Notes: generated by a model not told the origin, from the sequence alone. DNA of 64,000 nt from an uncultured Lachnospiraceae bacterium (GCA_910578335.1 CAJTPU010000012.1:1-64000); one strand, 5' to 3'; shown: positions 34,263 through 43,359, counted from the stretch's first letter. Numbers and translations are program-made.

Positions 34263-34495
34263 TTGTAAAGTCCACCTTCTTGAACCTGCGTTCAAGAAGT
34301 ATCCCTCGCTTTGCTCGGTCAATCCCGATTTGCTGCCGCAAACCGCTCGCAAACGCTCTGCTTTTGCTCCTATCGCCGCTTGAAAAACAGCGGCTCAATC
34401 CCAAAAAGAGCATCACAAAACACCTATCCCCTTCGCCTTCTCCGGCTTCTCGCCGCCCCATAAGCAATTGGGCGCCTTCCACTTGCCGCAACCGA
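34263..34495. other. Spacer at the right island border, no gene supported
   Basis: Contains a second junction motif (CAATCCCGATTTG, 34320-34332), a hairpin CTTCTTGAAC/GTTCAAGAAG (34276-34300) and a region of higher GC. A 93-codon minus-strand frame starts in the repeat element but has arginine-rich, non-protein-like content. Confidence 0.5.
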
Positions 34496-34630
34496 ATTGT
34501 GTCTGTGGTATATTCCATAAGCAGACTCTTAAAAAACGTCAGCGCTTAGCGAGGTACTTTCGAGCTTAGCACTGCTACGTTTTTTACGAAGCGGGAGCGG
34601 GTCTGCGTTGGAATATATCACAGACACAAT
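34496..34630 (+). repeat. Structured palindromic element, copy 3 (135-bp core)
   Basis: Ends ATTGTGTCTGTGGTATATTCCA (34496-34517, near-matching inverted partner 34609-34630) enclose inner arms AAAAAACGT/ACGTTTTTT that replace the GATTGCCGT/ACGGCAATC arms of copy 1. Same ends and same fold, different inner sequence. It marks the right border of the AT-rich island. Confidence 0.8.
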
Positions 34631-34662
34631 GACCCCTGCCGGCATCCCCAATTCCTTATCTC

Positions 34663-35229
34663 CTATTCATACCCCCTTAAAAACGCCCTCCGGTTCATCT
34701 CCACCGTCTTCGGCGGCACCGTCTCTGCTATGACTTCAAGCCACAGCTCTTTATCAAAGTCCATATGCCGCGCCGCCAGCCCCAGCACGATGACGTTAAA
34801 CGCCTTTACATTGCCCAGCTTTTCCGCTTCCTCCATGGCATTTACGACATACACCTGATGCGTTTCCTTAAGCTTTTCTATGATATTTTCCGGATAAGCC
34901 GCAGCGCCTGTCACCACCGTAATCGGCTCAATGCACCAGTCGTTTACCACGATAACGCCGTCTTTCTTTAGAAAGTGGGCATAGCGCAGCGCCTCCAGCC
35001 GTTCAAAGGCTATCAGCACATCCGCGCAGCCCTCCTCCACGATGGGCTCCGCCACTTCGCTTCCATAGCGGACAAAGGTTACCACACTGCCGCCCCGCTG
35101 CGCCATGCCATGTACCTCGGATAATTTTACGTCATAACCGGCGCGCACCGTGATGCCGCCTAAGATACGGCTGGTAAGCAGCGTGCCCTGTCCGCCCACG
35201 CCGACAATCATAATATTTTTCGTCTCCAC
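34663..35229 (-). CDS. iorB: Indolepyruvate:ferredoxin oxidoreductase, beta subunit
   Basis: The 188-residue gamma-domain subunit of the archaeal/clostridial-type indolepyruvate oxidoreductase. It has VGVGGQGTLLTSRILGG, SEVHGMAQRGGSVVTFVRYG and the C-terminal VPPKTVEMNRRAFLRGYE. With IorA it oxidatively decarboxylates aryl-2-oxo acids from aromatic amino acids to aryl-acetyl-CoA, reducing ferredoxin. It starts with GTG with GGGAGG upstream and follows iorA by 17 bases. Confidence 0.95.
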   Translation of the reverse strand: METKNIMIVGVGGQGTLLTSRILGGITVRAGYDVKLSEVHGMAQRGGSVVTFVRYGSEVAEPIVEEGCADVLIAFERLEALRYAHFLKKDGVIVVNDWCIEPITVVTGAAAYPENIIEKLKETHQVYVVNAMEEAEKLGNVKAFNVIVLGLAARHMDFDKELWLEVIAETVPPKTVEMNRRAFLRGYE

Positions 35230-35246
35230 AATTCCTGCCTCCCGCT

Positions 35247-36986
35247 CTATTTCTCTTCACACGCAATTGCATCAAACGCACAAAGCTTCTGACACAGCCC
35301 GCAGCCGTTACACATGGTTTCATCTATAGCAATGGTGCCGTCCGCATTTTTCGTCAGCGCCGGACAGCCCGGGCGCAGACAGGCACCGCACTTTTTGCAT
35401 TTTTCCGGCAGCGGTCTGCACACATTGGGGAATACATTGCCCTTTAAGAGCACGCAGGGCGCTTTCGTAATAATCACGGAGACGGCATCCCGCTTTGTCT
35501 CCTCCTTCAACGCCTGCTCTAATGCCTTCAAGTCAAAGGCGTCGATTTCCTGCACATGCTCGATGCCCATTGCCTTGCACAAATGGTAAATATTGATTGC
35601 CGGCACCTCCTCGCCCATCAGGGTTTTACCGGTTGCCGCATGGTCCTGATGCCCCGTCATGCCCGTTGTGGAATTGTCCAGAATCATCACCGTGCCGGTG
35701 CCCTGATTGTAGACCATATTCATTAGGGAATTGACGCCTGTATGCATAAAGGTGGAGTCGCCTATCACCGCAACCCAGTTTTTGATATAATCCTTCCCTT
35801 TTGCCTTTTCCATGCCGTGCAGGGTGGAGATGCTGGCGCCCATGCACACGGTAGTGTCGATGACGTTTAAGGGCGCTACCGCGCCTAAGGTGTAGCAGCC
35901 GATGTCTCCCGCCGCATGGATTTTCAGCTTATTCAACACAGAAAATACGCTTCTGTGGGGACAGCCGGGACATAGGATGGGCGGTCTTGCAGGCACCTGC
36001 GCCGCCTCCTGCACGCTGTTATCTGTACCGTAAAGCACTCTGCGCAGCAGATTGGCACTGTACTCTCCCTGCACGGTAAAGACCTCCTTGCCGATGACGT
36101 CGATGCCCCACGCACGCACCTGTTCCTCTATCACCGGCTCCAGCTCCTCAAATATGTAGAGCTTCTCCACCTTGGAGGCAAATTCCTCAATCAGCTTTTT
36201 CGGCAGCGGATGTACCATACCCAGCTTTAACACGGATGCGTCGGGACATGCCTCCCGCACATACTGATAAGGGATGCCGCTCGTGATAAAGCCGATGGAG
36301 GTATCCCTGTATTCTGCCCGGTTGACGGGAAAATCCGCGCCCTCCTCCGAAAGCTTTTTCATGCGTTCTTCCACGTACACATGCCGCCCCTTTGCGTTTG
36401 CCGGCATCATCACATATTTTGCCGGATTGCGGGTATAGGGCTTATCTGCGGGCTCCTCTCTCTCCCCAAGCTCTACCACGCCCTGCGAGTGGGAAAGCCT
36501 TGTGGTCGTCCTGACAATCACCGGTGTATCGTACTTTTCACTGATTTCGTAGGCAAACTTCATAAACTCCTTTGCCTCCGCACTGTCGGAGGGCTCTATC
36601 ACAGGCACAAGAGCGGCTCTCGCCACACATCTGGTATCCTGCTCATTCTGGGAACTGTACAGCCCCGGGTCGTCCGCTGCCACCAGCACCAGACCGCCGT
36701 TTACGCCTGCATAAGAAATGGTGTAAAGCGGGTCGCTTGCCACATTGACGCCTACGTGCTTCATGGATGCAAGCGCGCGCACGCCGCTGATGGAAGCACC
36801 GATTGCCACCTCCATCGCCACCTTTTCATTGGGCGACCACTCCGCATAAATCTCCTGATATTTTACGATATTTTCGCTGATTTCCGTGCTCGGGGTCCCG
36901 GGATACGCCGCGGAAACCTTCACGCCCGCCTCGTAAGCTCCCCTTGCAATCGCTTCGTTTCCCAACATGATTTTTTTCTCTGCCAC
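35247..36986 (-). CDS. iorA: Indolepyruvate:ferredoxin oxidoreductase, alpha subunit
   Basis: A 579-residue catalytic subunit. N-terminal pyrimidine-binding domain (ALASMKHVGVNVASDPLY), thiamine-diphosphate domain with GDIGCYTLGAVAPLN and GDSTFMHTG, and a C-terminal ferredoxin domain with two 4Fe-4S Cys sets (CKKCGACLRPGCP and CNGCGLCQKLC). It starts with GTG two bases after the paaK stop, so paaK-iorA-iorB is one operon that would make aryl-acyl-CoA or recycle it. Confidence 0.96.
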   Translation of the reverse strand: MAEKKIMLGNEAIARGAYEAGVKVSAAYPGTPSTEISENIVKYQEIYAEWSPNEKVAMEVAIGASISGVRALASMKHVGVNVASDPLYTISYAGVNGGLVLVAADDPGLYSSQNEQDTRCVARAALVPVIEPSDSAEAKEFMKFAYEISEKYDTPVIVRTTTRLSHSQGVVELGEREEPADKPYTRNPAKYVMMPANAKGRHVYVEERMKKLSEEGADFPVNRAEYRDTSIGFITSGIPYQYVREACPDASVLKLGMVHPLPKKLIEEFASKVEKLYIFEELEPVIEEQVRAWGIDVIGKEVFTVQGEYSANLLRRVLYGTDNSVQEAAQVPARPPILCPGCPHRSVFSVLNKLKIHAAGDIGCYTLGAVAPLNVIDTTVCMGASISTLHGMEKAKGKDYIKNWVAVIGDSTFMHTGVNSLMNMVYNQGTGTVMILDNSTTGMTGHQDHAATGKTLMGEEVPAINIYHLCKAMGIEHVQEIDAFDLKALEQALKEETKRDAVSVIITKAPCVLLKGNVFPNVCRPLPEKCKKCGACLRPGCPALTKNADGTIAIDETMCNGCGLCQKLCAFDAIACEEK

Positions 36987-36988
36987 GA

Positions 36989-38290
36989 CTATATTTCCTT
37001 TCTCAAATCCTTTACTCTTTTTGCTTTTCCCTCAAAACGCTGCAGGGTGTTGGGGGATTCCAGACTGATTTTGGCATCCAGACCCAGCACAATGCGCAGC
37101 TTATTCTTGATTTTCCTCTCAATTGCCTCCAGCTCCCTAAACACGTCGGTCGCCTTTAGAAGCTCCACCCTGATTTCCATCCTGTCCGTATGGTTCTCGC
37201 GGGTCAGGATAATCTCGTAGTGGGGACCGATTTCTTCTATGCCGAGAATGACCTCCTCAATCTGGCTGGGGAAGACGTTGACGCCTCTGATTTTCAGCAT
37301 GTCGTCCGTCCTGCCGTCCAGATTTTCCATGCGGCAGGTGGTACGCCCGCATTTGCAGGGCTCGTAAATCAACCTTGTCACGTCCTTTGTCCGGTAGCGG
37401 ATAAGGGGAAGACCTTCTTTATAAATACAGGTAATCACCAGCTCGCCCTTTTCGCCCGCCGGCAGCACCTCGCCCGTCTTGGGGTCGATAATCTCAGGGA
37501 TAAAATAATCCTCGTTGATATGCATTCCTTCCAGATACTGACATTCACCCGATACCCCGGGACCCATCAGCTCGCTCATGCCGTAGTTAGAAGTCACCAG
37601 CATATCCTCCCCCCAGAGCTTATGCATCTCCGCGCGCATGGCGTCCGTTAAAAGCTCGCTTCCCACAAGCCCGATTTTCACTTTCAAATCCTTTGCCGGG
37701 TCAATTCCCATGGAAAGAGCAACCTCCGCCAGCCGCAGGGCATAGGAAGGAGTCGCCACCAAAAGCGTGGTGCCGAAATCCTGCATGTACATAATCTGTT
37801 TTTCGGAATTGCCCGTGGAGGAGGGCACCATGGCGGCGCCGATATTTTCCAGACCGTAATGAAGCCCCAAAGCACCGGTAAACATACCATAACCAAAACA
37901 TATCTGCGCCACATCCCCCTTTGTCGCGCCTCCCATTGCCGCGATACGGGAGACGCACTCCGTCCACATCTGCAAATCTCTTTTCGTATACCCCACTACC
38001 GTTGGCTTGCCTGTGGTGCCGCTGGAGGCATGTATCCGCACAAGCTCCTCTTTTTCCACGGCAAAGAGCCCAAAGGGATAATTGTCGCGCATGTCCTGTT
38101 TTGTGACAAAGGGCAGCCTCGACAAATCCTTCAGGCTCTTTATATCCTCGGGTTTCACACCCGCTTCTTCCATTTTTTTCCTATACGGGGGCACCTTCTC
38201 CCACACCTGCCTTACCGTCTGCATAAGGCGGGTAAGCTGGATGGCTTCTATTTCCTCCCTTGAAAGAGTTTCCTCTTTTGACCAAATCAT
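36989..38290 (-). CDS. paaK: Phenylacetate--CoA ligase, second copy
   Basis: A 433-residue AMP-forming ligase with HASSGTTGKPTVVGYT, YGMSELMGPGVS, YRTKDVTRL and GRTDDMLKIRGVNVFPSQIE. It is a clear but diverged paralogue of the 26746-28044 gene. The ATG at 38290 has GGGAGG seven bases upstream. As first gene of the iorAB operon it would act on aryl acids linked to aromatic amino acid metabolism; energy conservation through acyl-CoA is a plausible direction. Confidence 0.93.
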   Translation of the reverse strand: MIWSKEETLSREEIEAIQLTRLMQTVRQVWEKVPPYRKKMEEAGVKPEDIKSLKDLSRLPFVTKQDMRDNYPFGLFAVEKEELVRIHASSGTTGKPTVVGYTKRDLQMWTECVSRIAAMGGATKGDVAQICFGYGMFTGALGLHYGLENIGAAMVPSSTGNSEKQIMYMQDFGTTLLVATPSYALRLAEVALSMGIDPAKDLKVKIGLVGSELLTDAMRAEMHKLWGEDMLVTSNYGMSELMGPGVSGECQYLEGMHINEDYFIPEIIDPKTGEVLPAGEKGELVITCIYKEGLPLIRYRTKDVTRLIYEPCKCGRTTCRMENLDGRTDDMLKIRGVNVFPSQIEEVILGIEEIGPHYEIILTRENHTDRMEIRVELLKATDVFRELEAIERKIKNKLRIVLGLDAKISLESPNTLQRFEGKAKRVKDLRKEI

Positions 38291-38362
38291 GCGATATCCT
38301 CCCAAATCCATAATGCTGCTCTTTAGCGCGTCAAAGTTTTATTTTGCAAAAGCTCTTTTCAT

Positions 38363-38378
38363 TGTAACACAGGTTACA
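38363..38378. promoter_or_regulatory. Perfect inverted repeat upstream of paaK-iorAB, candidate operator
   Basis: TGTAAC ACAG GTTACA, a perfect 6-4-6 palindrome 73 bases before the paaK start. It overlaps a minus-strand TACAAT (38361-38366) that could be a -10, though no good -35 lies at 17 bp. Confidence 0.5.
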
Positions 38379-38450
38379 TGACAAACGCTACTAGAAAAAC
38401 AACAAAATTTGCAGATTTTTCGGGATATCGCTTTCTCCTGCCTTCTCCGC

Positions 38451-40508
38451 TTACTTTTCTTCTATAATCCGCCTGCTTCCGTAATAAGTGGCGAAGAAGT
38501 AACCGCCGTAGATAACAAGCAGAATCGCCGCCGTCACGCCTACGCTTGCCAGCATGTCTCCCTGATTAAAGACGGATAAGATAAAGCGTACAAACCGCAT
38601 ACCGAATAGGGAATGAACTACCGCAACCAGAAGCGGCAGCAGGAAAAATATTAAAAGCTGCTCAAGAAGCGCCCTGTGAACCATTTTTTCATCCGCACCC
38701 ACCTTTTGCAGGATTTCATAGCGCGCCTTACTGTCCGTGCTCTCTGACAATGCTTTCAGCGCAAGCAGCGCCGCGCCTGAAATCAGGAAAATAATGCCCA
38801 GATAGAGCACCACAAAGGTAATGATAACCGCCAGCCCCGTCGCCGACTCATAGATGGATATTTTGGTCTCTGCATCAAAACCAACATATTCCTTCGCTGT
38901 TTCCTTTGGCACGGCAAGCAGAATATTCTCTATCGTCTGCTTTTCCTCCTTAGTTTCTGCCGCATAATTGCCCGCCAGAAAATGTTCTGCCAGAGAAAGC
39001 GTCCCGCCAAGCTCCGCTTCTATCACCGCATCGGGCACCACCACAATCCCCGCATTGATATGGCTGGCACTCATGACAAGATATCCCTCCTGACATTCCG
39101 CAAAACGCGGCTTTAACGTGTGGGCGCCGATTGTAATCTGCTCCCCTCCGGAAAGCGCCAGATTCCGCATATTTGCCATGCTTGAAAAATCGCACAGTAT
39201 CAGATATTCATCCTCCGCAAGCGTATAGGTCTCAGTCCCGTATAGCGCCGCCACCTTGTTGTACTCGGAAACGCCTACAATATCCTCTGTCGTGTTCATG
39301 TTGACAAAAGGAAACTGCGCCCTGAGCTGTTCCTCGTATGCGCCGAGCATGGCGCCAAAGGTCAGCTCCTTTGTACTATATATACTGATTTCCACGTATT
39401 CACGCAGATTTTCCTCTGCAAAACCCATATCAGCAAGCGCTTCCAACACCGTTTTCTCTCCGTTTTCCCTCTGCGCCTCACTAAAATCTCCTTCCGCAGA
39501 CAGGCTCATCAGCTTCTGCACGCAAATATCAGCGGGCGTCATCTCCCTAAGGGCGTTCCGCAGGGAATTGTTCATACTCATACCGGAGCAGAAAGCACAG
39601 ATAGTGGCAAACAAAAGCAGGCAGATGACCGTCATGGAAAATACCGCCGTGTTGATATTGCTTGAAAGCTGGCGCAATACGAAGGCGTTCAGATTCCGGT
39701 GGTACACTCCCTTAAACCGCTGCAAAAGCTTGAGCAGAAATCCGGAGAGCGACCAGAATACCAGAAAAGTCCCCACACAGCCCATGGCAATCAGCAATGC
39801 GGCGCGCTCCATTGTCACCGTCTCCGGTCTGTATGCCACCTGATAGTACGCATAGCCTAAAATACCGGCGGCAAGCAGAAAAACCACCACCGCAAGTCCG
39901 GTATTCTTCATGGTCTGCTTTTCCCCCTTCTGCCCCGCCTGAAACAAATCTATCAACTTGTAGCGGGAAATGGAAAACGCGTTAAATACCAGCACAATCA
40001 CATACATAATGCAGAAATTGAGAATCGTCTTTTGTACCGCCGCCGCGGAAATCGTAAAGGTATATGCCGTCACGTCCGCCTCAAAGAGCTTTGCCACCAG
40101 AATGGACATAAACTGGGAAGCGAATACGCCGAGCAAAAGTCCCACGCCCAGCGAGAGAATCCCAATCAGAATGGTTTCTCCAAAAAGGATGCCGGAAATC
40201 CCTCCTTTTCCCATGCCCAGCATCATATATACGCCAAATTCCTTTTTTCTGCGCTTAATCAGAAAATTGTTGGCATACACAATCAGAAATCCGAGGATAA
40301 AGGCAACCAGCCCCGACACCAGCGAAATCATCTGCACCATCAGGTCTACCATCTGATATCCCGACTGGCTTAAGCCCAGCATAGCCTTCTGCCCGTCCAG
40401 CGCGTTAAACACATAGAAAATGGCAACGCCCAAAATCAGGGTCAGAAAGTAAATCGCATAATCCTTCATGCTTTTTTTCATGTTTTTGACGGAAAGCTTA
40501 AACAACAT
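38451..40508 (-). CDS. Bce-type ABC transporter permease (FtsX-like)
   Basis: A 685-residue permease with about ten helices and a large extracellular loop (roughly residues 310-540) between helices 7 and 8, the layout of BceB-type permeases that detect and remove cell-wall-active peptides. FtsX-like repeats flank the loop. Its ATG lies inside the end of the ATPase gene (11-base overlap). It should work with the ATPase and the adjacent histidine kinase in peptide-antibiotic sensing. Confidence 0.88.
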   Translation of the reverse strand: MLFKLSVKNMKKSMKDYAIYFLTLILGVAIFYVFNALDGQKAMLGLSQSGYQMVDLMVQMISLVSGLVAFILGFLIVYANNFLIKRRKKEFGVYMMLGMGKGGISGILFGETILIGILSLGVGLLLGVFASQFMSILVAKLFEADVTAYTFTISAAAVQKTILNFCIMYVIVLVFNAFSISRYKLIDLFQAGQKGEKQTMKNTGLAVVVFLLAAGILGYAYYQVAYRPETVTMERAALLIAMGCVGTFLVFWSLSGFLLKLLQRFKGVYHRNLNAFVLRQLSSNINTAVFSMTVICLLLFATICAFCSGMSMNNSLRNALREMTPADICVQKLMSLSAEGDFSEAQRENGEKTVLEALADMGFAEENLREYVEISIYSTKELTFGAMLGAYEEQLRAQFPFVNMNTTEDIVGVSEYNKVAALYGTETYTLAEDEYLILCDFSSMANMRNLALSGGEQITIGAHTLKPRFAECQEGYLVMSASHINAGIVVVPDAVIEAELGGTLSLAEHFLAGNYAAETKEEKQTIENILLAVPKETAKEYVGFDAETKISIYESATGLAVIITFVVLYLGIIFLISGAALLALKALSESTDSKARYEILQKVGADEKMVHRALLEQLLIFFLLPLLVAVVHSLFGMRFVRFILSVFNQGDMLASVGVTAAILLVIYGGYFFATYYGSRRIIEEK

Positions 40509-41268
40509 CGTTCAACTCACCTCCCAACAAAGACACTACATCTATAATTTTGTTGAAGAAAGAACGCCTGCTTTCTTCCTCTCCCCGCCTAAGCTCCGTA
40601 AAGATACGCCCGTCCTTGATAAAAATGATTCTGGACGCATAGCTTGCCGTAAAGGCATCGTGCGTTACCATCAGGATGGTAGCGGAAAGCTGGTCGTTCA
40701 AATACGTAAAATTCTCTAAAAGCAGCCTCGCCGCCTTGGAGTCGAGCGCTCCTGTGGGCTCGTCCGCCAGCACCAGCATGGGGTCCGTCACCACGGCACG
40801 AGCGCTCGCCACGCGCTGCTTCTGCCCGCCCGACATCTGATAGGGATATTTTTGTAAAACCTCTGCAATACCCAATTGCCCGGCAATCGCATTCACCCGT
40901 TTTTCAATTTCCCTGCTCTTTTTGCCCTGAATGGAAAGTGCCAGCGCTATATTTTCATAAGCCGTCATCGTATCCAACAGGTTAAAATCCTGAAAAATAA
41001 AGCCAAGCTCCTCCCGCCGGAACCGGTTTAAGGCGTTCCCTTTAAGCTCCGTAACATCCGTGCCGTTCACAAAGATATGTCCGCCCGTCACCCTGTCTAT
41101 GGTGGAAATACAGTTTAGCAGCGTCGTCTTGCCGCTGCCGCTTGCCCCCATAATTCCCACGAATTCACCCTTATCAACCCGAAAGCTCACCTCCTCCAGC
41201 GCTTTCGTCAAATTCCCTTTGCTGCCATAATACTTTTCTACGTTATCCACCTGTAAAACCGTATGCAT
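40498..41268 (-). CDS. Bce-type ABC transporter ATPase
   Basis: A 256-residue ATPase of the BceA/MacB group: Walker A GASGSGKTTLLN, Q-loop FIFQDFNLLD, signature MSGGQKQRVASARA, Walker B LVLADEPTGALD and switch His in MVTHDAF. The ATG at 41268 has AAGGA upstream; the longer open frame runs back toward repeat copy 2 and is not supported. It forms the transporter with the following permease gene. Confidence 0.92.
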   Translation of the reverse strand: MHTVLQVDNVEKYYGSKGNLTKALEEVSFRVDKGEFVGIMGASGSGKTTLLNCISTIDRVTGGHIFVNGTDVTELKGNALNRFRREELGFIFQDFNLLDTMTAYENIALALSIQGKKSREIEKRVNAIAGQLGIAEVLQKYPYQMSGGQKQRVASARAVVTDPMLVLADEPTGALDSKAARLLLENFTYLNDQLSATILMVTHDAFTASYASRIIFIKDGRIFTELRRGEEESRRSFFNKIIDVVSLLGGELNDVV

Positions 41269-41362
41269 GATTTTCTTCCTTTCTTCTTCCGGTTGTAGGT
41301 AATTGGAAAAATTTGGTGCCTGCATAATTCGGAATTGCAAAACTCTAATTTGCTGCTCTCGA

Positions 41363-41499
41363 ATTGTGTACATGGTATATGCAGGAACAGACCCTTGATT
41401 ACCGTCGGCACTTAGCTGCCGTATTTTGGCAGCTTACGTACCGCTACGGTAATCTCGGAGCGAGAGCGCGTCTGCGCCTGCATATACCATGCACACAAT
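41363..41499 (+). repeat. Structured palindromic element, copy 2 (137-bp core)
   Basis: Ends ATTGTGTACATGGTATATGCAG and CTGCATATACCATGCACACAAT; inner arms GATTACCGT/ACGGTAATC match copy 1 reversed except for a compensated G-C to A-T change. Outer arms extend it to about 41298-41535 (GGTAATTGG/CCAATTACC). It sits between the histidine kinase and ABC genes and fills most of the 358-base gap; nothing else is seen there. Confidence 0.85.
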
Positions 41500-41626
41500 G
41501 ACACTCGCATCCTTAAAAAGAGTTTTCCAATTACCAACCACTGTTATTGTTACGGTTTTATCTTAAAAGAACGAAACGCCTCCTGCCATAGCCTTAACTT
41601 ACGAAAAGCTTACAAAATTGTAAGCT

Positions 41627-42643
41627 TTACCTTCTTACCTCCTCCGTATATCCGGTTTTAGGGAATACGATGGTTACTTCGCTTCCTTCTCCTTCTTTTG
41701 CAGAAAACAGAATGTCATGCCCCAGCCTGCCGCACAGCTTTTTGCAGAGGTAAAGACCGATTCCCGTAGATTTTTTGTGCCGCCTGCCGTTTGTCCCCGT
41801 GAATCCCTTGTCAAAAACCCTTGCCATCTCCTCCGCCTTGACGCCGATGCCGTTATCCTTTAAATGAAGCAGTACACGCTCTTTTTCCTCCTCGCCCCAA
41901 ATATGCAGCGCAAGGTTTTCCTCTTTTGCATACTTGATACAGTTATCCAACAACTGACTCAAGATAAAAGCCAGCCATTTCCCGTCACTGTAGACCGTCA
42001 TGTCCAGTCCGTCAAGCTCTATCAGCGCATGTTTTGCCAGAAGCTGACGTTTTTTTGCCAGTAATGCCTCTTCTGCCAGCTTTTGCAGCCCCACTTTCCG
42101 AATCAGGTAATCCTTCTCCACCGCTTCGCTTCTTGCATAGTAGAGCGCCTGCTCCACATAGCCCTCCAGCCTGTCAGTTTCCTCCAGAAGCGCCGCATTT
42201 GCCGACTCACTGTTTGCCAGTATCATGCGCACTGCCGCAATGGGCACCTTGACCTCATGAATCCACATCTCGACATATTCCTTATACTCTCTGCTGGTTC
42301 TCTCATAATCTGCCACATGCTCGTACATACTCTTGTTGACGCTGCGCAGGATTTCATACAGAGTCCGCTCTTCCTGACTGCCGCTTGGTTTTAGCATCTC
42401 CGGCAGCAGATATTTCTTGTCAAGCCCGTCCGTCAGCGCTTGCATTTCGTAAAGATACCTCTTTTTTTGCCTGTACTCCAGAAAAGTACCTGCAAAAAAA
42501 GCTGCGGGCAGGCTGAGTCCCACATAGATACCAAGCCATCCGCCGCCGGAGAGGGTCAGCAAAAAGACCTCTATGGAAAAAAGCAGCCACCCAAACAGCC
42601 CTGCCCACACAAAATGCTCCTTCAGATAAGTCGTATATTTCAT
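41627..42643 (-). CDS. Bce-type intramembrane-sensing histidine kinase
   Basis: A 338-residue kinase with two N-terminal helices (about 13-31 and 35-55), almost no extracellular loop, a dimerisation domain with phospho-acceptor His129 (MWIHEVKVPIAAVRM) and an ATPase domain (LDNCIKYAKEE; GIGLYLCKKL). This short intramembrane-sensing form is typical of BceS, which reads flux through the partner transporter. Its start overlaps the response-regulator stop by four bases (ATGA). Confidence 0.9.
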   Translation of the reverse strand: MKYTTYLKEHFVWAGLFGWLLFSIEVFLLTLSGGGWLGIYVGLSLPAAFFAGTFLEYRQKKRYLYEMQALTDGLDKKYLLPEMLKPSGSQEERTLYEILRSVNKSMYEHVADYERTSREYKEYVEMWIHEVKVPIAAVRMILANSESANAALLEETDRLEGYVEQALYYARSEAVEKDYLIRKVGLQKLAEEALLAKKRQLLAKHALIELDGLDMTVYSDGKWLAFILSQLLDNCIKYAKEENLALHIWGEEEKERVLLHLKDNGIGVKAEEMARVFDKGFTGTNGRRHKKSTGIGLYLCKKLCGRLGHDILFSAKEGEGSEVTIVFPKTGYTEEVRR

Positions 42644-43359
42644 AAGAACTGATATCCCATTCCTCTCTTCGTCGCAATAGCGCCCGCCACGCCGATACTC
42701 TCCAGCTTTCCCTTCAATCTGGTTACATTGACGGTAAGCGTATTGTCGTCTACAAACATACAGTTGTCCCAGAGCGCATTCATCAGCTCGTCGCGGCTCA
42801 CAATTTCTCCCTGCTTTTTCACCAGCACCTGCAAAAGCTGCAGTTCATTTTTACTGAGCTCCGCCTGCTTCTCTCCGCAGATTATCCGTCCCTTTGAAAG
42901 CTCCAGAATAAACTCCCTGCCTTCTGCCTCTTCTCTTCTGCTAAAAATACGCAGGGTATCCTGCGTTTTTGTTTCCTTATAGACGCGTTTCATCACCGCC
43001 TCCATATGCGCGAGCAAAAGCTGCGGCGCAAAGGGCTTTGTCAAAAAATCATCCGCACCGTTGTGGATGCTCATAAGCTCCACAAGCTCTGTATTCTGAC
43101 TGGTTATCATAATCACCGGAATCTCCGTGCTGCTACAGAATACCCGCAAAAGATGCAGCCCGTCAAAGCCCGGCAGCCCGATATCCAGCAGCAGAAGATG
43201 GCAGCCGCTTCCCGCCATCGCCGCAAGCAGCTCCTCCTCCGTTCGGTCCGCATATTCCTCAGCCAGAAAGAGCTCTACCGCATACCCGTTCGTCTCTAAA
43301 AAATATTTCAGCTCACGCCGAAGCGCGGCATCGTCCTCCAGTATCCCTATCTTCCGCAT
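42640..43359 (-). CDS. OmpR-family response regulator, Bce type
   Basis: A 239-residue two-domain regulator. The receiver has acidic Asp9/Asp10, phosphorylation site Asp59 in LLLLDIGLPG and the Lys in LTKPF; the C-terminal winged helix (NELQLLQVLVKKQGEIVSRDELMNALW, TLTVNVTRLKGKL) binds DNA. AAAGGAG precedes the ATG. With the kinase it should control the ABC genes downstream, although a repeat element now lies between. Confidence 0.92.
   Translation of the reverse strand: MRKIGILEDDAALRRELKYFLETNGYAVELFLAEEYADRTEEELLAAMAGSGCHLLLLDIGLPGFDGLHLLRVFCSSTEIPVIMITSQNTELVELMSIHNGADDFLTKPFAPQLLLAHMEAVMKRVYKETKTQDTLRIFSRREEAEGREFILELSKGRIICGEKQAELSKNELQLLQVLVKKQGEIVSRDELMNALWDNCMFVDDNTLTVNVTRLKGKLESIGVAGAIATKRGMGYQFL

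Noticed and set aside
34237..34518. A 93-codon minus-strand frame beginning in repeat element copy 3
   Set aside because: Starts inside the structured repeat, is arginine- and glycine-rich without a family, and overlaps junction motifs.
36381..37220. A 279-codon plus-strand frame
   Set aside because: Antisense to iorA and paaK, whose families are certain.
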